A program made the translations under genes and the position numbers. This document shows, piece by piece, positions 14,327 through 15,072 of a stretch of DNA of 15,072 nt; the first letter of the stretch is position 1, and the number at the start of each line of letters is the position of its first letter. The notes beneath the pieces are model-generated. The model worked only from the letters and a program-made list of their open reading frames with translations. It was not told the DNA's origin and ran no database searches. The stretch covers positions 1 through 15,072 of the forward strand of contig JBDKIV010000264.1 in the NCBI GenBank assembly GCA_039796935.1, in the 5' to 3' direction. This stretch comes from VFMC01 sp039796935 (lineage in GTDB: Bacteria; Actinomycetota; Acidimicrobiia; Acidimicrobiales; Ilumatobacteraceae).

Positions 14327-15072
14327 GAGTCCCCTCCAGAACGATCTCGGCCGCCCGGACACACGCCGTCTCGTTCGAGCCGAAGCGGAACAACTCGGGC
14401 GGCGCACCCTGTGTGCAGCGATCCATCGCGTGCGAGCATCGGGGCGCGAACGCGCAGCCGGGCGGAGGTTCGAGCATGTTGGGGGGTGAACCCGGGATCG
14501 GCACCAGACGTTCGCTGCCGCTGCCGGGCAGCGACGCCATCAGACCACGCGTGTACGGGTGGGTCGGCTGGGCGAAGACGTCGTCGACGAGCGCGCGCTC
14601 GGCTGCACGACCCGCGTACATCACCTGCACCCGGCCCGCCACGCGAGCGACCACGCCCAGGTCGTGGGTGATCAGCACGATGGCGGTGCCGAGGTCGCGC
14701 TGGATGCGCTGCATCACCTCGAGGATCTGTGCCTGAACGGTCACATCGAGGGCCGTGGTCGGCTCGTCAGCGATCAGGACCTCCGGATCGTTGGCGATCG
14801 CCATGGCGATCATCACCCGCTGGCGCATGCCGCCCGAGAACTCGTGGGGATACTGCCGTGCACGCTGATCGGGCTGAGGAATGCCGACGATGTCGAGCAG
14901 TTCGACGGCCCGCTTCATCGCCGCATCCTTCGACATGTCCTGGTGCGAGCGGATCATCTCGACGATCTGGTTGCCGATCTTGTGTGTCGGATTCAGCGCC
15001 GACAGCGGATCCTGGAAGATCATCGCCACGCGCTTGCCCCGGACCTCGCGCATCGTCTTCACGCTCGCCCCG
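14319..15072 (-). CDS. dppD: Oligo/dipeptide ABC transporter ATP-binding protein (DppD/OppD type), 5' partial
   Basis: The last 250 residues are present; the start and Walker A lie beyond base 15072. Seen are Q-loop MIFQDPLSALNP, signature FSGGMRQR, Walker B VLIADEP, D-loop TALD and switch His in ITHD, then the family segment HPYTRGLMASLPG. The tail GCAFAPRCSHAMDRC followed by a fourth Cys (ETACVRA) matches the Cys-rich end of peptide-transporter ATPases. It is the partner of the overlapping dppF. The permease and binding-protein genes would be expected off the right edge, upstream in the same operon. Confidence 0.93.
   Translation of the reverse strand, partial: GASVKTMREVRGKRVAMIFQDPLSALNPTHKIGNQIVEMIRSHQDMSKDAAMKRAVELLDIVGIPQPDQRARQYPHEFSGGMRQRVMIAMAIANDPEVLIADEPTTALDVTVQAQILEVMQRIQRDLGTAIVLITHDLGVVARVAGRVQVMYAGRAAERALVDDVFAQPTHPYTRGLMASLPGSGSERLVPIPGSPPNMLEPPPGCAFAPRCSHAMDRCTQGAPPELFRFGSNETACVRAAEIVLEGTRG

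Noticed and set aside
1..15072. CRISPR arrays, insertion sequences, toxin-antitoxin pairs
   Set aside because: No spaced direct repeats, transposase motifs, terminal inverted repeats or paired small genes of that kind were found.

Overview
This window is high-GC DNA from an actinobacterium. Acidimicrobiia (Ilumatobacter-like) is my best guess from protein style, but it is only a guess. The support is strong G/C third-position bias, an ERCC4-Lsr2 nuclease of a type I know only from actinobacteria, several start codons sitting 7-8 nt after a TANNNT -10 box (leaderless-style promoters), and a class II tRNA-Leu with encoded CCA. Genes are densely packed and no gap exceeds about 140 bases. I see no mobile element, CRISPR array or phage gene.

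Layout: (1) 1-1667, the 3' part of a membrane acyltransferase with an SGNH esterase-like domain, converging on (2) a pirin-family cupin (1674-2726, -). (3) Divergent from pirin is an 819-residue FAD-dependent demethylase/oxidase fused to a GcvT-like folate domain (2782-5241, +), followed by (4) a 14-TM DHA2-type MFS exporter ending at 6841 (+). Its start is unclear; the best-placed candidate is an ACG codon. (5) A metallo-beta-lactamase/beta-CASP RNA-processing-type nuclease (6842-8263, -) converges on the exporter with back-to-back stop codons. (6) Head-to-head with it is a two-gene polyamine cassette: carboxynorspermidine decarboxylase nspC (8344-9450) and carboxynorspermidine/carboxyspermidine dehydrogenase (9503-10849).

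(7) On the minus strand lies a Fur/Zur-family metalloregulator (11211-11675) with its own promoter. It is translationally coupled through a TGATG overlap to an unrecognised 114-residue protein (10867-11211). (8) An ERCC4 nuclease with a C-terminal Lsr2-like DNA-binding domain (11826-12824, -). (9) A minus-strand series: dppD (partial, running off the right edge), dppF, secG, tRNA-Leu(GAG) and a clear intrinsic terminator.

Functionally, the two polyamine enzymes would convert a diamine plus aspartate semialdehyde to (nor)spermidine without S-adenosylmethionine decarboxylase. DppD and DppF are the two ATPases of a peptide importer. SecG is a translocon subunit. The Fur pair should respond to a metal. 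Nothing here forms an obviously new multi-gene system. The most unusual points are the ERCC4-Lsr2 nuclease, the Fur-coupled unknown protein, the apparent ACG start of the exporter, and the polyamine cassette with its C-terminally extended dehydrogenase.
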